64,000 nt of DNA from Coleofasciculus sp. FACHB-1120 (GCF_014698845.1 NZ_JACJTV010000023.1:1-64000), one strand, 5' to 3'; positions 35,760 to 45,373 are shown, counted from the first letter of the stretch. The notes: generated by a model from the letters alone, not told the origin. Numbers and translations are program-made.

Positions 35760-36548
35760 ATGAGTATCGAAAATAAACTCTATTCTTCACAGTGGAATCG
35801 CCGAAAAGAATCTTTATTGATTACATTACTGGGCTGGGTTCCCTTATCGCTGGGTTTAGCCCTGCGAAACCATTTGTACGGCAATATTTTAAGGCGAATA
35901 GGCACCTCTGTTTTGATTCAACCGGGGGTAGAATTTATCCGGGCCTGTTGTATTGAAATTGGAGATCAAACCAAAATTTTTCGAGGGACTCTCTTACAAA
36001 GTTATGACCAGGATAGTCAAATTAGTATTGAAGATCGGGTATCTATAGGACAGAACGTTTATCTATATGCTGGGGGGAAAAATAGTACAATCTTTTTAAG
36101 AAATAAAGTACGTCTCGATCGAGGCGTTGATATCAAAGTTTTGGACGATGGCTGTATTGACCTTGGAGAAAATACTTATGTTGGTCCGTATAGTTGCCTA
36201 TCTGGGCAGAAAATAAAAATCGGAAAGGATTGTTTAATTGCATCGCACGTCAGCATTTACGCTAGCAATCATAACTTTGAAGAGACTACACGCCCCATAA
36301 TCAGCCAAGGCTACAATTGCAAGGGAATTACCATCGAAGATGACTGTTGGTTGGGTAGTAAAGTAACCGTAGTGGATGGAGTCACGATTGGTACGGGCAG
36401 TGTTATCGGTGCAGGTGCAGTTGTAACCAAAGATATTCCCCCTTATTCGGTTGCAGTAGGCGTGCCTGCGAAGGTTGTTTCGAGGCGAAATGAGATTCCT
36501 GTTAATTCGGAAAAAGTTGGAGTTCAGGCAATTAACAGACTCCCCTAG
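35760..36548 (+). CDS. Hexapeptide-repeat acyltransferase (LbH), paralog B
   Basis: A 262-residue left-handed beta-helix acetyltransferase. Its C-terminal 100 residues nearly match paralog A (CKGITIEDDCWLGSK, VVDGVTIGTGSVIGAGAVVTK). It contains one extra coil of about 20 residues in the middle (YAGGKNSTIFLRNKVRLD). The ATG at 35760 gives MSIENKLYSS, which aligns with the MSIDISSKNF start of paralog A, so the upstream in-frame start at 35745 is less likely. It probably acetylates a surface sugar. Confidence 0.85.
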   Translation: MSIENKLYSSQWNRRKESLLITLLGWVPLSLGLALRNHLYGNILRRIGTSVLIQPGVEFIRACCIEIGDQTKIFRGTLLQSYDQDSQISIEDRVSIGQNVYLYAGGKNSTIFLRNKVRLDRGVDIKVLDDGCIDLGENTYVGPYSCLSGQKIKIGKDCLIASHVSIYASNHNFEETTRPIISQGYNCKGITIEDDCWLGSKVTVVDGVTIGTGSVIGAGAVVTKDIPPYSVAVGVPAKVVSRRNEIPVNSEKVGVQAINRLP

Positions 36549-36623
36549 AATCTAGGACAAATTTGCTTGGATGGTATCGTAGATGATTAGGGAACTGGTA
36601 ATCGATTAGAAGAGTGATAAGTG

Positions 36624-36705
36624 TTAAGTTTTGAGTTAGGGTAAAATTCTTTAATTTCAAAGTATAAAACTATACCCTTGAACAAAGCAAAGGGTCAAAA
36701 CTTAA
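36624..36705. repeat. Inverted repeat with 11-bp arms
   Basis: TTAAGTTTTGA at 36624-36634 is the reverse complement of 36695-36705. Inside are AGGGTA and TACCC(T), which extend the symmetry. It lies in the gap between the convergent acyltransferase and FIST genes. It could act as a weak bidirectional terminator or be a palindromic repeat. Confidence 0.55.
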
Positions 36706-36745
36706 ACCTTTTTCCGAATTTCCAATTATTTGAGAAACATCATTA

Positions 36746-37996
36746 TTAAGCTTGGCGACAGATACCAAACACTGAGGTGTAGCCATGTAGAAAAGTGCTA
36801 CCTGCAACAGGACCGATTTCACCATTACAGAAGAAACCAGCCACTGGGATGTCTTTTAGATAGCGACGGAATAGCTCGGAGTCAAAGTTGGGCTGCCCAT
36901 AAAGCCCTTCTCCTCGCCCCAAACAGGAGAACAGCAAGGCACCGGCAGGTGGAGAATCACTAGGTGCCTGTTTTTGATAACGCTGGAGGAGGAGTTCCAA
37001 GTCTTCTGCGGAGGTGAGGGCGTCTCGGAGGTGGAATTGGATGCGCTGACCAGGACGAACGCGATCGCCAATTGCGATCGCCCCCACTCTAGGATCTACG
37101 CCCAGCAAATTACGGATCAAAAAATCTCCCGGCTCCAGGTTTAACTTAAATTCATCCCGCACCAAGCCCACAAATAGCGAATGCTGTGCCAATTGTCGGT
37201 CTGTCTCGCTCAAATTCTCAATTAAATCCTGCAACACTTCCAGCGGCGTCCCAGATTTCCCGCCACAGTCATTCACATCGGCGCTATCCTCCTGGGGAGT
37301 CAGTTCCAGAAGAATATTCCGTTCTCCTTTGGCGATCCGATAAGGCTTCCCAATCGGGCGACAGCCCTGTGCCACAATTGTTTCCAGTACGATATTGCCA
37401 CTTAAAGCGACCCCCACCGTTCCTTCACGGTAGAGTTGGTAGTTACAAAACAAACCCGTGTTACTACCCATACTGCCAGCGCTAGCCAGACCCCCCACTT
37501 TCACTGACCCTGGATAAGCAAAATCCAGTCCTTGCAGTAAGTCATTAACCTTGGAAGAGAAAGGATCGGCTAACAAGATGAACTGAGGTTCATCAGCAGG
37601 TGATACGCCAATCAGGTCTACCCAATTATCCGGTGAGCTATCCAGGTCGGGCAAAGTATCGCTAGAAATCTCAAAAGAGTGAACATTCACTCCAGGAAGA
37701 TGAACCAAGCTGAGGCTTAATGCTGGTTCTCGTTCGACTTCTTCCACTTCGTCCTGCGAATTCATGCCAATGATGCCGCCGCCACCACAGCCAATCAGCG
37801 CCTTAACATTGAGTCGTTCTTGCAACAATGGCATCAGCCGCGAATATTCACTCGCATAGGCAGACGAGATGAACACCAGCCCCAAGTCAGCCGGTGCCTG
37901 TAACGCCAGGGTCGTGCGTTCAACCACTTCCGCGACTGCCGCTTCCAAAGACGGACGGGTTGATAAGGCGTTCGTCCACTTGATCTGGTTAACCAT
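36746..37996 (-). CDS. FIST domain sensory protein
   Basis: A 416-residue protein with the FIST N domain (GLVFISSAYASEYSRLMPLL, then ALIGCGGGGIIG) and the FIST C domain (IRNLLGVDPRVGAIAIGD, then GALLFSCLGRGEGLYG near the C-terminus, with a final CNGEIGPVAGSTFLHGYTSVF). FIST proteins are thought to bind small ligands such as amino acids and to feed into signal transduction. Here the protein stands alone without a kinase domain. ATG 37996 (MVNQIKWTNALS) matches the usual start better than the upstream frame start at 38059. Confidence 0.9.
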   Translation of the reverse strand: MVNQIKWTNALSTRPSLEAAVAEVVERTTLALQAPADLGLVFISSAYASEYSRLMPLLQERLNVKALIGCGGGGIIGMNSQDEVEEVEREPALSLSLVHLPGVNVHSFEISSDTLPDLDSSPDNWVDLIGVSPADEPQFILLADPFSSKVNDLLQGLDFAYPGSVKVGGLASAGSMGSNTGLFCNYQLYREGTVGVALSGNIVLETIVAQGCRPIGKPYRIAKGERNILLELTPQEDSADVNDCGGKSGTPLEVLQDLIENLSETDRQLAQHSLFVGLVRDEFKLNLEPGDFLIRNLLGVDPRVGAIAIGDRVRPGQRIQFHLRDALTSAEDLELLLQRYQKQAPSDSPPAGALLFSCLGRGEGLYGQPNFDSELFRRYLKDIPVAGFFCNGEIGPVAGSTFLHGYTSVFGICRQA

Positions 37997-38407
37997 AGGG
38001 ATTACACAAAAATGCGCTTTTGTAAGCCAATGCCCTTGGGTGGATTGGCAGGGTATCAAAGCATTATCATTACCCTAACACTCGCAAGGCACAGGTTGTA
38101 GAGTCCCATCACTTCAACACTAGAGGAGGAGTTAGCGAGTGGCAGTAGCGCCTTAACATTAGTTAATATGGTGAAGATAACCATAGATTAGCCGGTTAAG
38201 TGTATACTGGCAGCTCGGTGAGTCAGAAACGACCAAATCTTAAAAGATAAAGATCGATCCTGTTCAGGTGCTGTCTCTTGCTGATATGACAAAGAAAGAA
38301 TGACTGAAAACTTAGCGTCAGCGAGCAGAACACCTGATTGGAGATTGCCGATAACGGTCGAAATTCACCAGGTTTCCTGAATAAAACAAGAAACGGGGAC
38401 GGTAATT
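37997..38407. other. Divergent spacer and cp12 leader
   Basis: About 410 bases between the divergent FIST and cp12 genes. It must hold the promoters of both. Its last 150 bases contain a stem-loop (38264-38337) likely to lie in the cp12 5' untranslated RNA. ACGGGGACGG directly before the start codon may serve as ribosome binding site. No other gene is visible. Confidence 0.5.
38264..38337 (+). promoter_or_regulatory. Stem-loop in the cp12 leader
   Basis: TCAGGTGCTGTCTCTTGCTG (38264-38283) pairs with 38317-38337, whose reverse complement reads TCAGGTGTTCTGCTCGCTGA, leaving two small bulges and a 30-base loop. It lies 70 bases upstream of the cp12 start and has no T-run, so it is more likely an RNA regulatory or stability element than a terminator. 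Confidence 0.45.
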
Positions 38408-38629
38408 ATGAGCAACATCCAAGACCAAATTGAACAAGAGCGCGACCAAGCCCGGGCTGTCTGCGATACCAAGGGCGCAGGCTCCGGTGAGTGTGCGGCG
38501 GCCTGGGATGCCGTTGAAGAATTGCAAGCAGAAGCATCCCATCAGCGGGACACCAAGCCGAAGAATTCTCTAGAGCGGTATTGTGACGCTAACCCAGGAG
38601 CAGATGAGTGCCGGGTCTACGAAGAATAA
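38408..38629 (+). CDS. cp12: Calvin cycle regulator CP12
   Basis: A 73-residue intrinsically flexible protein that binds GAPDH and phosphoribulokinase in the dark to switch off the Calvin cycle. The N-terminal redox pair is Cys19/Cys29 and the C-terminal pair is Cys59/Cys68. The core AWDAVEELQAEASHQR binds PRK, and the tail YCDANPGADECRVYEE binds GAPDH. All four cysteines are present, so it should respond to thioredoxin. It is transcribed alone. Confidence 0.97.
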   Translation: MSNIQDQIEQERDQARAVCDTKGAGSGECAAAWDAVEELQAEASHQRDTKPKNSLERYCDANPGADECRVYEE

Positions 38630-39047
38630 ACTTAATTCGGTGCTAAATGTCACCAGTCCGAGTTGGTGTTCTCCGCACAAATTCACCGGATGATTTCCGG
38701 CATTTACAAGCAACAAGAACCTGATTGAAGTCGTTCGAGTTGCTTTTTTTTGGATTTGTGTAGCTATTTATACCAAGTATTTGGTTTGGATGCAATGGAT
38801 GCAATGGATGCAATGGATGCGATCGCACTGAAACGGCTTTCCGCAACAAATAAAAAAGAAGCTGTTTTTGATCGGGAAAGGAAAGATAAGGAAAAACAGA
38901 GAAAAAACCTTCCCTTGAAAGCCCCATCCCTTGCGTGTAGGAAGCTGTTGCAGACAATCAGCTCTAATGTAGATTAATTGAGTAGCAGTCGCACCTAGAC
39001 AGTTAAAATGAGTGGGTAAAAATTCCCCTTTCTGCCATACACAGCCA
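38630..39047. other. Spacer with a short tandem repeat
   Basis: About 420 bases between cp12 and the DUF3177 gene. It has a 9-base tandem repeat (38788-38820) and AT-rich filler. A 75-codon frame across it starts within the repeat region and looks like chance. No RNA gene or T-tailed hairpin is seen. Confidence 0.45.
38788..38820 (+). repeat. 9-base tandem repeat, about 3.5 copies
   Basis: TGGATGCAA is repeated three times perfectly, with a fourth partial copy that runs into a HIP1 GCGATCGC site. Noncoding. Copy number is likely to vary between strains. Confidence 0.85.
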
Positions 39048-39647
39048 ATGGACAATAACAACCTCTGGTTCCGACCGTTAGTTTGGATGGACTACCGGCT
39101 AGCGCTACTATTTACTGTTATCATTCCCCTGATTTTGCTGATCTGGGCTTTTATCCAGAAAGCTGATGCAATGGTGCGCTTGTTAATCATCTACTGGCGG
39201 GTTTCTAGTCTGCTGGCAATTACAATTTACCTGATGATTGCTGGATGGCCGATTTCCTATGTGTCTTCTTTTTTTGCTCGCCTCTTGATTCCCATATCCC
39301 TCTGGTTTTGGGTGGATATCAACGATGAAATTGACGATCAACCCCTGCGTCCTCTCAAGTTAGCGCTAACAGCGTGGCGTTGGGCTGTCAGTGTTTATCT
39401 AACATTGGGCGCTTTAGCTTTCCTTCCTTTCTTGTCTTGTGCATTTTCCCCAGGAGCGGTTCAGAAACCATTTTGTAACGTTTGGTTAGAAGCACCTAGG
39501 ATGTACAAACAGTATTTCCATCCCAGTTATACACCTCAATTTTTAGGCTTTTTGGCGATGGTGGGATTGGTGATTTACGTACTTTACTTGAGCTATTTTG
39601 TCCTAATCCGGTTGGGCAAGGAAGGACGCTCGGCTATGGAGCAGTAA
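39048..39647 (+). CDS. DUF3177 family membrane protein
   Basis: A 199-residue integral membrane protein with about five hydrophobic helices. It begins MDNNNLWFRPLVWMDYRLAL, the typical DUF3177 start found in nearly all cyanobacteria, and has WFWVDINDEIDDQPLRPLKLAL in the middle. The function is unknown. I chose ATG 39048, because the 12 residues added by the longer frame from 39012 are not family-like. Confidence 0.8.
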   Translation: MDNNNLWFRPLVWMDYRLALLFTVIIPLILLIWAFIQKADAMVRLLIIYWRVSSLLAITIYLMIAGWPISYVSSFFARLLIPISLWFWVDINDEIDDQPLRPLKLALTAWRWAVSVYLTLGALAFLPFLSCAFSPGAVQKPFCNVWLEAPRMYKQYFHPSYTPQFLGFLAMVGLVIYVLYLSYFVLIRLGKEGRSAMEQ

Positions 39648-39650
39648 AAT

Positions 39651-39713
39651 AATTAAAAATTAAAAATTAAAAAAGCATTCAGTTTTTTTTAATTTTTAAT
39701 TTGTATTTTTAAT
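39651..39713. repeat. A/T-only hairpin repeat
   Basis: AATTAAAAATTAAAAATTAA at 39651-39670 pairs with the TTTTTTAATTTTTAATTTG stretch at 39684 onward. This is the AATTAAAAATT repeat family of cyanobacteria. Being followed by T-rich sequence, it may also end transcription of the DUF3177 gene. Confidence 0.6.
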
Positions 39714-39747
39714 TGCTTCTCCTTAACACCTTACACTTTGCACCGAT

Positions 39748-40047
39748 ATGAGTAATACTGTTGGGCAGCGTCTAGAAGGATACACCGCCAAACGCCCCCA
39801 TGAAGTCCTGGTTGTCACGGCTGAAATTGCTGGTGAAGAAGACAAAATTGCCATTTTTAAAGGATATTCTAGTTCTTTGATGCGCCCAACAGCATTCGAT
39901 CCGGATGTGCCGGTGCTACCAGATGGGGCATCGATTATCTCTATTGATAGAGTCCTTTCCCCTTACAATCCAGAAGCCCCTCGTTATATAGAGCAAGGAT
40001 TGACTTGGGAGAAAATCCAACCGTTGTTGTTAGAGGTAGGAGTTTAG
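39748..40047 (+). CDS. Conserved cyanobacterial protein of unknown function
   Basis: A 99-residue soluble protein, MSNTVGQRLEGYTAKRP at the start, with IAIFKGYSSSLMRPT and DGASIISIDRVLSPYNP in the middle. It resembles a small conserved protein found across cyanobacteria and in chloroplast-targeted plant proteins, but I cannot name a function. It has no membrane segment, no cysteines and no recognised motif. Good length and composition support a real gene. Confidence 0.7.
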   Translation: MSNTVGQRLEGYTAKRPHEVLVVTAEIAGEEDKIAIFKGYSSSLMRPTAFDPDVPVLPDGASIISIDRVLSPYNPEAPRYIEQGLTWEKIQPLLLEVGV

Positions 40048-40284
40048 GTGAGCCATAGCAATGGAATCCTATTTGAGTTGTAAAATTCTCCGATCCTCTT
40101 CCTCTCTTACTTGGCGACCTCTGCGTCTAAAGCGCTAACCCGCATAGCTGCTTTAAACCAGTTCGTTAATCGAGATAATGTTCGCGAATCATTTAAGACT
40201 ACTAAAGTTAGTTGAGCTTTGCGAAGGTTAGGGAAGTGGCCAAGAAATAAACCTTACCTGTTTCAGGCAAGCCAAATCTAATAT

Positions 40285-40927
40285 TTGGATATTGTTAAAT
40301 TAAGGATTTTTAGGGACAAACTATTCTTGAATACATTACTGAAATCTCAACCTAGCCCCCTGAGATTTCTAGCTAAAATTCAAGAAATTAATCTAGGCTC
40401 AATCGCTAATAGTTTGCAAAATGTATTATTCTCAATCGAGATGAGAGCTGACCGTATCTGTCAAATTTTACTGTTTTTATGGAATTGCTCCCGATTAAAA
40501 GAAGCGGCTTAGTTGAGTATTATCCAGCGCAACTCAACCAGGTATTTATAAATATTTTGAGCAGTGGGATTGACGCGTTGTGAGAGCAAAACCAGCAATC
40601 CAGCCCACAGATTTTGATTCAGACGGAAATAGAAACAGAAAATACTTGGTTTGTATGAGTGCGGATTAGAGATGACGACCTCGGTATTCCCCAGAGATTC
40701 AAAACAAACTGTTCGATCCTTTTTTCACGACTAAGCTTGCGGGAAAAGGCACTTGGTTAGGACTGGCAATTTGCGCCCAAATTATGGAAAAGCATCAAGG
40801 CAAAATCGAGGTGAATTCGCAGCTAGGACTGGGAACCGAGTTTACACTCGTCTTGCCTAGCAAACATCCGAAGGCGATCGCACTCAGTAGCCACCTTGAG
40901 CTAGAGCAAGCCAACGGCAGACCCTAA
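40285..40927 (+). pseudogene. Decayed sensor histidine kinase (C-terminal part)
   Basis: The first frame to 40512 retains IQEINLGSIANSLQNVLFSIEMRADRICQI spread over residues 33-62, matching the linker after the phospho-His in kinases like the one at 20870. Further pieces of the ATPase domain are in different frames or behind stops: YPAQLNQVFINILSSGIDAL then TGA at 40591, and KLFDPFFTTKLAGKGT, GLAICAQIMEKHQGKIEV and GLGTEFTLVLP to a stop at 40927. The H box is missing. Several frameshifts and stops make this a clear pseudogene. Confidence 0.85.
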
Positions 40928-41000
40928 GAGAGGTTTGGGTTATTCCGGAAGGTGCTATCCTCCACTGTAAGTGTGTTGTGTGTTGGAGTGATTTAAAAAT

Positions 41001-42464
41001 ATGGTTTCATCCCCAAGCCGTCCTCAGCTCTCCAGTCCTGTGACTGAGGTAGAGCAAACAGGCATCCGGATTGGTATTAATCCTGCTTCCAGTTTCCTCT
41101 CTTTGCCAACAACTCCCCTGTTTGGCACCGATGGCATTCGCGGAAAAGCTGGAGAATTACTGAGTGCCTCCCTAGCCTTGCAAGTGGGTTTTTGGGCAGG
41201 TCAAGTGCTGCGGGCATCGGCAACCACCTCAGGGCCGGTGATTTTAGGGCAGGATTCTAGAAATTCCAGCGATATGTTGGCAATGGCACTTGCTGCTGGT
41301 TTAACGTCAGCGGGTCTAGAAGTGTGGAATCTAGGGCTATGCCCGACTCCCTGCGTGGCTCATCTCACCAGCGCCTCCCAAGCCGTGGGCGGGGTGATGA
41401 TCTCTGCCAGCCACAATCCCCCAGAAGATAACGGAATCAAGTTTTTTGGTGCGGATGGTACGAAGTTACCCCCCACGTTGCAGCAGGACATTGAAGCGGC
41501 TTTAAGAGGAAGGGCGAATTTCGCCACGTTGAATGGTAGCTGGGGACAGCATTATCATCGACCGGAGTTAGTGACAAATTATCTGGACTTGCTGAAGCGA
41601 TCACTTGCACCAGGGATCGGCCTAAAAGGTTTACGAGTCGTGCTGGATCTTGCTTGGGGCGCAGCAGTTCATTTAGCACCAGCGGTGTTTCAAGAGATGG
41701 GAGCAGAAGTTATCTGCTTGCACGATCGTCCCGATGGCGATCGCATCAATGTAAATTGCGGTTCCACTCACCTCGATTCCCTCCAGTCAGCCGTCAAAGA
41801 ACACGGTGCAGATTTAGGCTTTGCTTTTGATGGAGATGCCGACCGAGTGATGGCTGTCGATGCCCAAGGTCGCGTCGTTGATGGCGACTATATCCTCTAT
41901 TTCTGGGGCAACACCCTGCGACAAGCTGGGCAGTTGCCTGGGGATTTGATCGTGGCGACAGTCATGGCGAATTTGGGCTTTGAACGCGCCTGGAAACAGC
42001 TAGGCGGTTCTTTTGTGCGGACAGCCGTTGGCGATCAGTACGTACAAGCGGAAATGCTGCGGACTGGAGGAAAGCTGGGCGGAGAGCAATCGGGACATAT
42101 TCTCTGTCACCATTACAGTCTTACTGGAGATGGCTTGCTGACTGCTTTACATATAGCGGCGCTGGTGAATCGCACTGGGCAATCCCTCTCAGAACTGATT
42201 GATGCAAGCTTTGAGACTTATCCACAGCTGCTGCGGAATGTGCGGGTAGAAGATCGCGAGAAAAGACGGCATTGGCAAGAGTGCGATGCCGTGACGAATG
42301 CGATCGCTCAAGCGGAAGCGGCAATGGGAGACCAGGGAAGAATTTTAGTTCGCGCCTCTGGCACCGAACCTGTCATCCGAGTTATGGTGGAAGCCGCCAG
42401 TGCCCACCTAACAAATTACTGGACAGAACAGCTGGTTCTCGCAGTCGAGCAACATTTGGCGTGA
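41001..42464 (+). CDS. glmM: Phosphoglucosamine mutase GlmM
   Basis: A 487-residue alpha-D-phosphohexomutase that interconverts glucosamine-6-phosphate and glucosamine-1-phosphate for UDP-GlcNAc synthesis. The active-site serine is in [13 protein letters not shown] near residue 134, the metal loop is [12 protein letters not shown] near 274, the sugar loop is GGEQSGHI near 362, and the phosphate-binding loop is [12 protein letters not shown] near 449. The N-terminal 35 residues are an extension over the usual start (LFGTDGIRG). It supplies precursors for cell wall and glycans. Confidence 0.94.
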   Translation: MVSSPSRPQLSSPVTEVEQTGIRIGINPASSFLSLPTTPLFGTDGIRGKAGELLSASLALQVGFWAGQVLRASATTSGPVILGQDSRNSSDMLAMALAAGLTSAGLEVWNLGLCPTPCVAHLTSASQAVGGVMISASHNPPEDNGIKFFGADGTKLPPTLQQDIEAALRGRANFATLNGSWGQHYHRPELVTNYLDLLKRSLAPGIGLKGLRVVLDLAWGAAVHLAPAVFQEMGAEVICLHDRPDGDRINVNCGSTHLDSLQSAVKEHGADLGFAFDGDADRVMAVDAQGRVVDGDYILYFWGNTLRQAGQLPGDLIVATVMANLGFERAWKQLGGSFVRTAVGDQYVQAEMLRTGGKLGGEQSGHILCHHYSLTGDGLLTALHIAALVNRTGQSLSELIDASFETYPQLLRNVRVEDREKRRHWQECDAVTNAIAQAEAAMGDQGRILVRASGTEPVIRVMVEAASAHLTNYWTEQLVLAVEQHLA

Positions 42465-42565
42465 TTTTGATTTGAGATGCGTGGACGCGTGGATGCGATC
42501 GCCAATCCACGCATCTCAAATCAGGTGTGCCAAAATCGATGGGTACCGGCAGCTCAAGCGCCCCC

Positions 42566-44293
42566 ATGCCGAAATCAAAGCTAAAATCCAAAAAGTCCAA
42601 AAATTCAAAACAGCAGTCTCAAACGCCAACCCTAAGTCTTAAGGAGCAGTTACTTCAAAAGCGTAAGGCACAGCAGGCGCGAAAAGAATTCATTCAATTT
42701 GTCTTTGCCAGCGTGGGGATTGCCGCCGTCCTTGCTATCTTCCTATTTCTCTCCGCTGGACCAAAAGTAGCCTTAGCTTCTCTAGCTATTCCGGCTCTGG
42801 GGTTGTCCTATAAATATCCGCGCAAAGCCCTATGGGCGTTCCTCCTTTACCTACCGATTAATGGCACCGTCACCTATTGGATTGGCGGCGGAAATGTCCT
42901 CTTCCAGCTGGCTAAAGATGGAATTTATATTCCCGCACTGCTTGCCCTGATAAAGGAGTGCCAACAGAAAAAGCTGCCCATCCTAATTTCCAAAGATATC
43001 AAGCCGAGCTTGTACATTCTGTTGGTTTTTTCAGGACTGACGCTGCTTTTTGTTAACGGCTTCCTACAGTTTTCTGGCGGTAGGTCAGGACAACCCTTTT
43101 TGCAGGGAATTTTAGGTCTAAAAGTTTTTCTAGGGTACGTTCCCCTGGCTTTTTGTGCCTACTACCTGATCCGGACAAAAAAGGAATTGCTTTTCCTAAC
43201 GCGAATGCATCTGGCTCTCGCCATCATCTGCTGTATTCTTGGCTTTATTCAGTACTGGATGCTAACCAGCGGTAGATGTGTTGGCACCAGAGGACTGGTC
43301 GCTGATGCCTTGTTTAAAGCAACCCTGGATGCCAAGTGCTTTGTCGGTGGCGCTTTAGTTTACAGTCCAGAAGTCGGGATGATTCGTTTGCCAGGTACGT
43401 TTGTATCTCCCTGGCACTGGGCATGGTTCCTGATTGCCAATGCCTTTTTTACCTTTGCGACTGCCTTTTGCGACCCTTCATTTCTCTGGCGGATTGGCGG
43501 TTTGTTAGGGATGGCACTCGTCTTCGCCAATGCGGTGATCTCTGGTCAAAGAATTGCCCTGTCGCTAGTTCCCGTCGTCTTCGTACTGCTGCTCCTGCTT
43601 ACAGGTCAAGTAGCGAACCTCAAACGGTTTATTCCTGTTGGAGTCGGGCTAGGTGTAGTGTTGAGCATCGCCGCCGCCGCCAACCCAGCTTTAATTCAGG
43701 AGCGGATCGATAGTTTTGTCAGCCGCTGGAATGCTTCACCTCCCCAAGCATTTATCATGGACCAATTCAATTGGGCAATGAAGAAACAGCGGGGATTTTT
43801 GGGACGGGGTTTGGGAACCGCTACCAATTCCACCCGAATTTTTGGTGATGCAGCGCTGGTTGAAACTTACTACCCGAAGATTCTCTATGAAATTGGTCCA
43901 GTTGGCACACTGGCGTTCCTAGTGTTCGTGACTTGTTTGACAGCGATTACTTTCAAGATTTACCGCTCGGTAAAAGATAAGAGTTTACGCAGTTTTGGTG
44001 CCAGTTTTTGGGTTTTGATTCTAGTGTTGAGTTACAACACTTACTGGTACCCGCTGGATACAGATGTGGCGATTTACTACTGGTTTTGTGCCGGTGTTAT
44101 TTTTAGATTGCCGGAAATAGACAAGCAGGAACAAGAGAAACGATTAGCAGAGGAAGAAAATGAGGCTCAAACCACGAGGAAAGGACGCCGCAAATCAGCG
44201 AACGGAAATGAGGCTCAAACTAAGGAGAAAGGACGCCGCAAATCATCTGGAAGGCGTACTGTCGGCAAAACAAGCCCGGTACCTGCCACATAA
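42566..44293 (+). CDS. hpsL: HpsL-like polysaccharide polymerase/ligase
   Basis: A 575-residue membrane protein with a very basic N-terminus (MPKSKLKSKKSKNSK) and about ten to twelve hydrophobic segments. LSLKEQLLQKRKAQQARKEF, then SYKYPRKALWAFLLYLP and YWIGGGNVLFQLAKDG, resemble HpsL of the hormogonium polysaccharide system. The overall plan is like O-antigen ligases and Wzy polymerases, with a long loop after residue 200. The C-terminus has two KGRRKS repeats. Start codon is uncertain: ATG 42566, ATG 42539 and GTG 42527 are in frame. It leads a four-gene plus-strand block. Confidence 0.75.
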   Translation: MPKSKLKSKKSKNSKQQSQTPTLSLKEQLLQKRKAQQARKEFIQFVFASVGIAAVLAIFLFLSAGPKVALASLAIPALGLSYKYPRKALWAFLLYLPINGTVTYWIGGGNVLFQLAKDGIYIPALLALIKECQQKKLPILISKDIKPSLYILLVFSGLTLLFVNGFLQFSGGRSGQPFLQGILGLKVFLGYVPLAFCAYYLIRTKKELLFLTRMHLALAIICCILGFIQYWMLTSGRCVGTRGLVADALFKATLDAKCFVGGALVYSPEVGMIRLPGTFVSPWHWAWFLIANAFFTFATAFCDPSFLWRIGGLLGMALVFANAVISGQRIALSLVPVVFVLLLLLTGQVANLKRFIPVGVGLGVVLSIAAAANPALIQERIDSFVSRWNASPPQAFIMDQFNWAMKKQRGFLGRGLGTATNSTRIFGDAALVETYYPKILYEIGPVGTLAFLVFVTCLTAITFKIYRSVKDKSLRSFGASFWVLILVLSYNTYWYPLDTDVAIYYWFCAGVIFRLPEIDKQEQEKRLAEEENEAQTTRKGRRKSANGNEAQTKEKGRRKSSGRRTVGKTSPVPAT

Positions 44294-44342
44294 TTAAGGC
44301 AGCGATCGCTCAGTACTCAATTGCATTTCGGAGCAGTAAACC

Positions 44343-45314
44343 GTGAAGCCTTTGATTTCGGTAATTATCCCCACTTATGGACGTGAAGAACCTTTGCGGG
44401 ACACGCTCAAAGATGTCTTGCAGCAGGACTACCCAGCCTTTGAAGTTCTGGTGGTCGATCAAACCGCTACGCACCAGCCAGAAACTCAAGCGTATCTTGA
44501 GGAATTGGCAAACAGCGGTAAAATTCGCTGGTTTCGCTTAGATTGGGCAAGTTTACCCGGTGCCCGAAATTATGCGGTACGGCGGGCAGTTGGGGAAATT
44601 GTGTTGTTTATCGATGATGATGTCCTGCTAAAGCCTGGATATTTAGAGGCTCATGCTCGCAATTATTTAGATCGCCCGGAAGTAGGTGCAGTGGCGGGGC
44701 GAGTATTCGACCGGATGAAGTTGGAAGATTCCGGCAATAAGTTGACGATTGAGGATTTGCCCCCAGAAGCGATGGATCCTGGAATTGCCTGGTACCACAT
44801 AGACTTAGTGCATACCGTGAAGCCGCAGCGCGTTCTGACTGCCAGAGGCTGCAATATGTCTTTCCGGCGAGAAATTTTTACGAAGCACGGACTGCATTTT
44901 GATGAGCGGTTTCGAGGGAGTGCGGTGCGCGAAGAGTCGGATTTTTGTCTGAGGTTGCGGCAGACGGGGTATCAGATTTGGTATGACCCCGATGCCGATT
45001 TAGTTCACCTGGGAGAAGAAACTGGCGGCTGTCACGATATTAGTACGCGATCGCTCAAATACCAGTTAACCTTTTATCACAACCACTTCCTGCTGGGGCT
45101 AAAAAACCTTACCCCAAGCCAATGTCTGCGATTCTTTGCGAAGCTGTTTGACTGCCACGTACTGGGGCATCCTCCCTGCAATAAAAGCGGCTCCCCCTTG
45201 AAAATTTTGACTCGCTTTGTCTCCTACACTTTAGGCTTTCTCAACGCACTGGGTACAGTAATCCAATCCAGTTGGGAAGACGGGCAAATTTACACTCGTC
45301 AAGATGGTATTTAA
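44343..45314 (+). CDS. hpsN: Glycosyltransferase family 2, HpsN-like
   Basis: A 323-residue GT-A enzyme. The nucleotide site is ISVIIPTYGREEPL, with VLVVDQTA near 40, and the metal-binding motif is LFIDDDVLL near residue 92. ARGCNMSFRREIF follows near 172, then the general-base region REESDFCLRLRQTG. It has a hydrophobic C-terminal segment, as seen in HpsN proteins. It starts with a GTG, 49 bases after the hpsL-like gene. The name is inferred from resemblance and gene order. Confidence 0.75.
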   Translation: MKPLISVIIPTYGREEPLRDTLKDVLQQDYPAFEVLVVDQTATHQPETQAYLEELANSGKIRWFRLDWASLPGARNYAVRRAVGEIVLFIDDDVLLKPGYLEAHARNYLDRPEVGAVAGRVFDRMKLEDSGNKLTIEDLPPEAMDPGIAWYHIDLVHTVKPQRVLTARGCNMSFRREIFTKHGLHFDERFRGSAVREESDFCLRLRQTGYQIWYDPDADLVHLGEETGGCHDISTRSLKYQLTFYHNHFLLGLKNLTPSQCLRFFAKLFDCHVLGHPPCNKSGSPLKILTRFVSYTLGFLNALGTVIQSSWEDGQIYTRQDGI

Positions 45315-45333
45315 ACCAAAAGAACGCAAAGTA

Positions 45334-45373
45334 AACGCAAAGGAAAATTTTCTCTGCGAACCTCCTTTGCGTT
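45334..45373 (+). repeat. 10-bp stem hairpin after the HpsN-like gene
   Basis: AACGCAAAGG at 45334-45343 pairs with CCTTTGCGTT at 45364-45373. It is followed by A residues, not T, on the plus strand. It belongs to a dispersed AACGCAAAGG-type palindromic repeat and probably does not stop transcription into the next gene. Confidence 0.6.

Noticed and set aside
36730-36963. 77-codon plus-strand frame
   Set aside because: It is antisense to the 3' end of the FIST gene and shows no protein motif.
38750-38977. 75-codon frame with a MDAMDAMDA repeat
   Set aside because: It is produced by the noncoding 9-base tandem repeat and lacks a ribosome site and any protein-like core.
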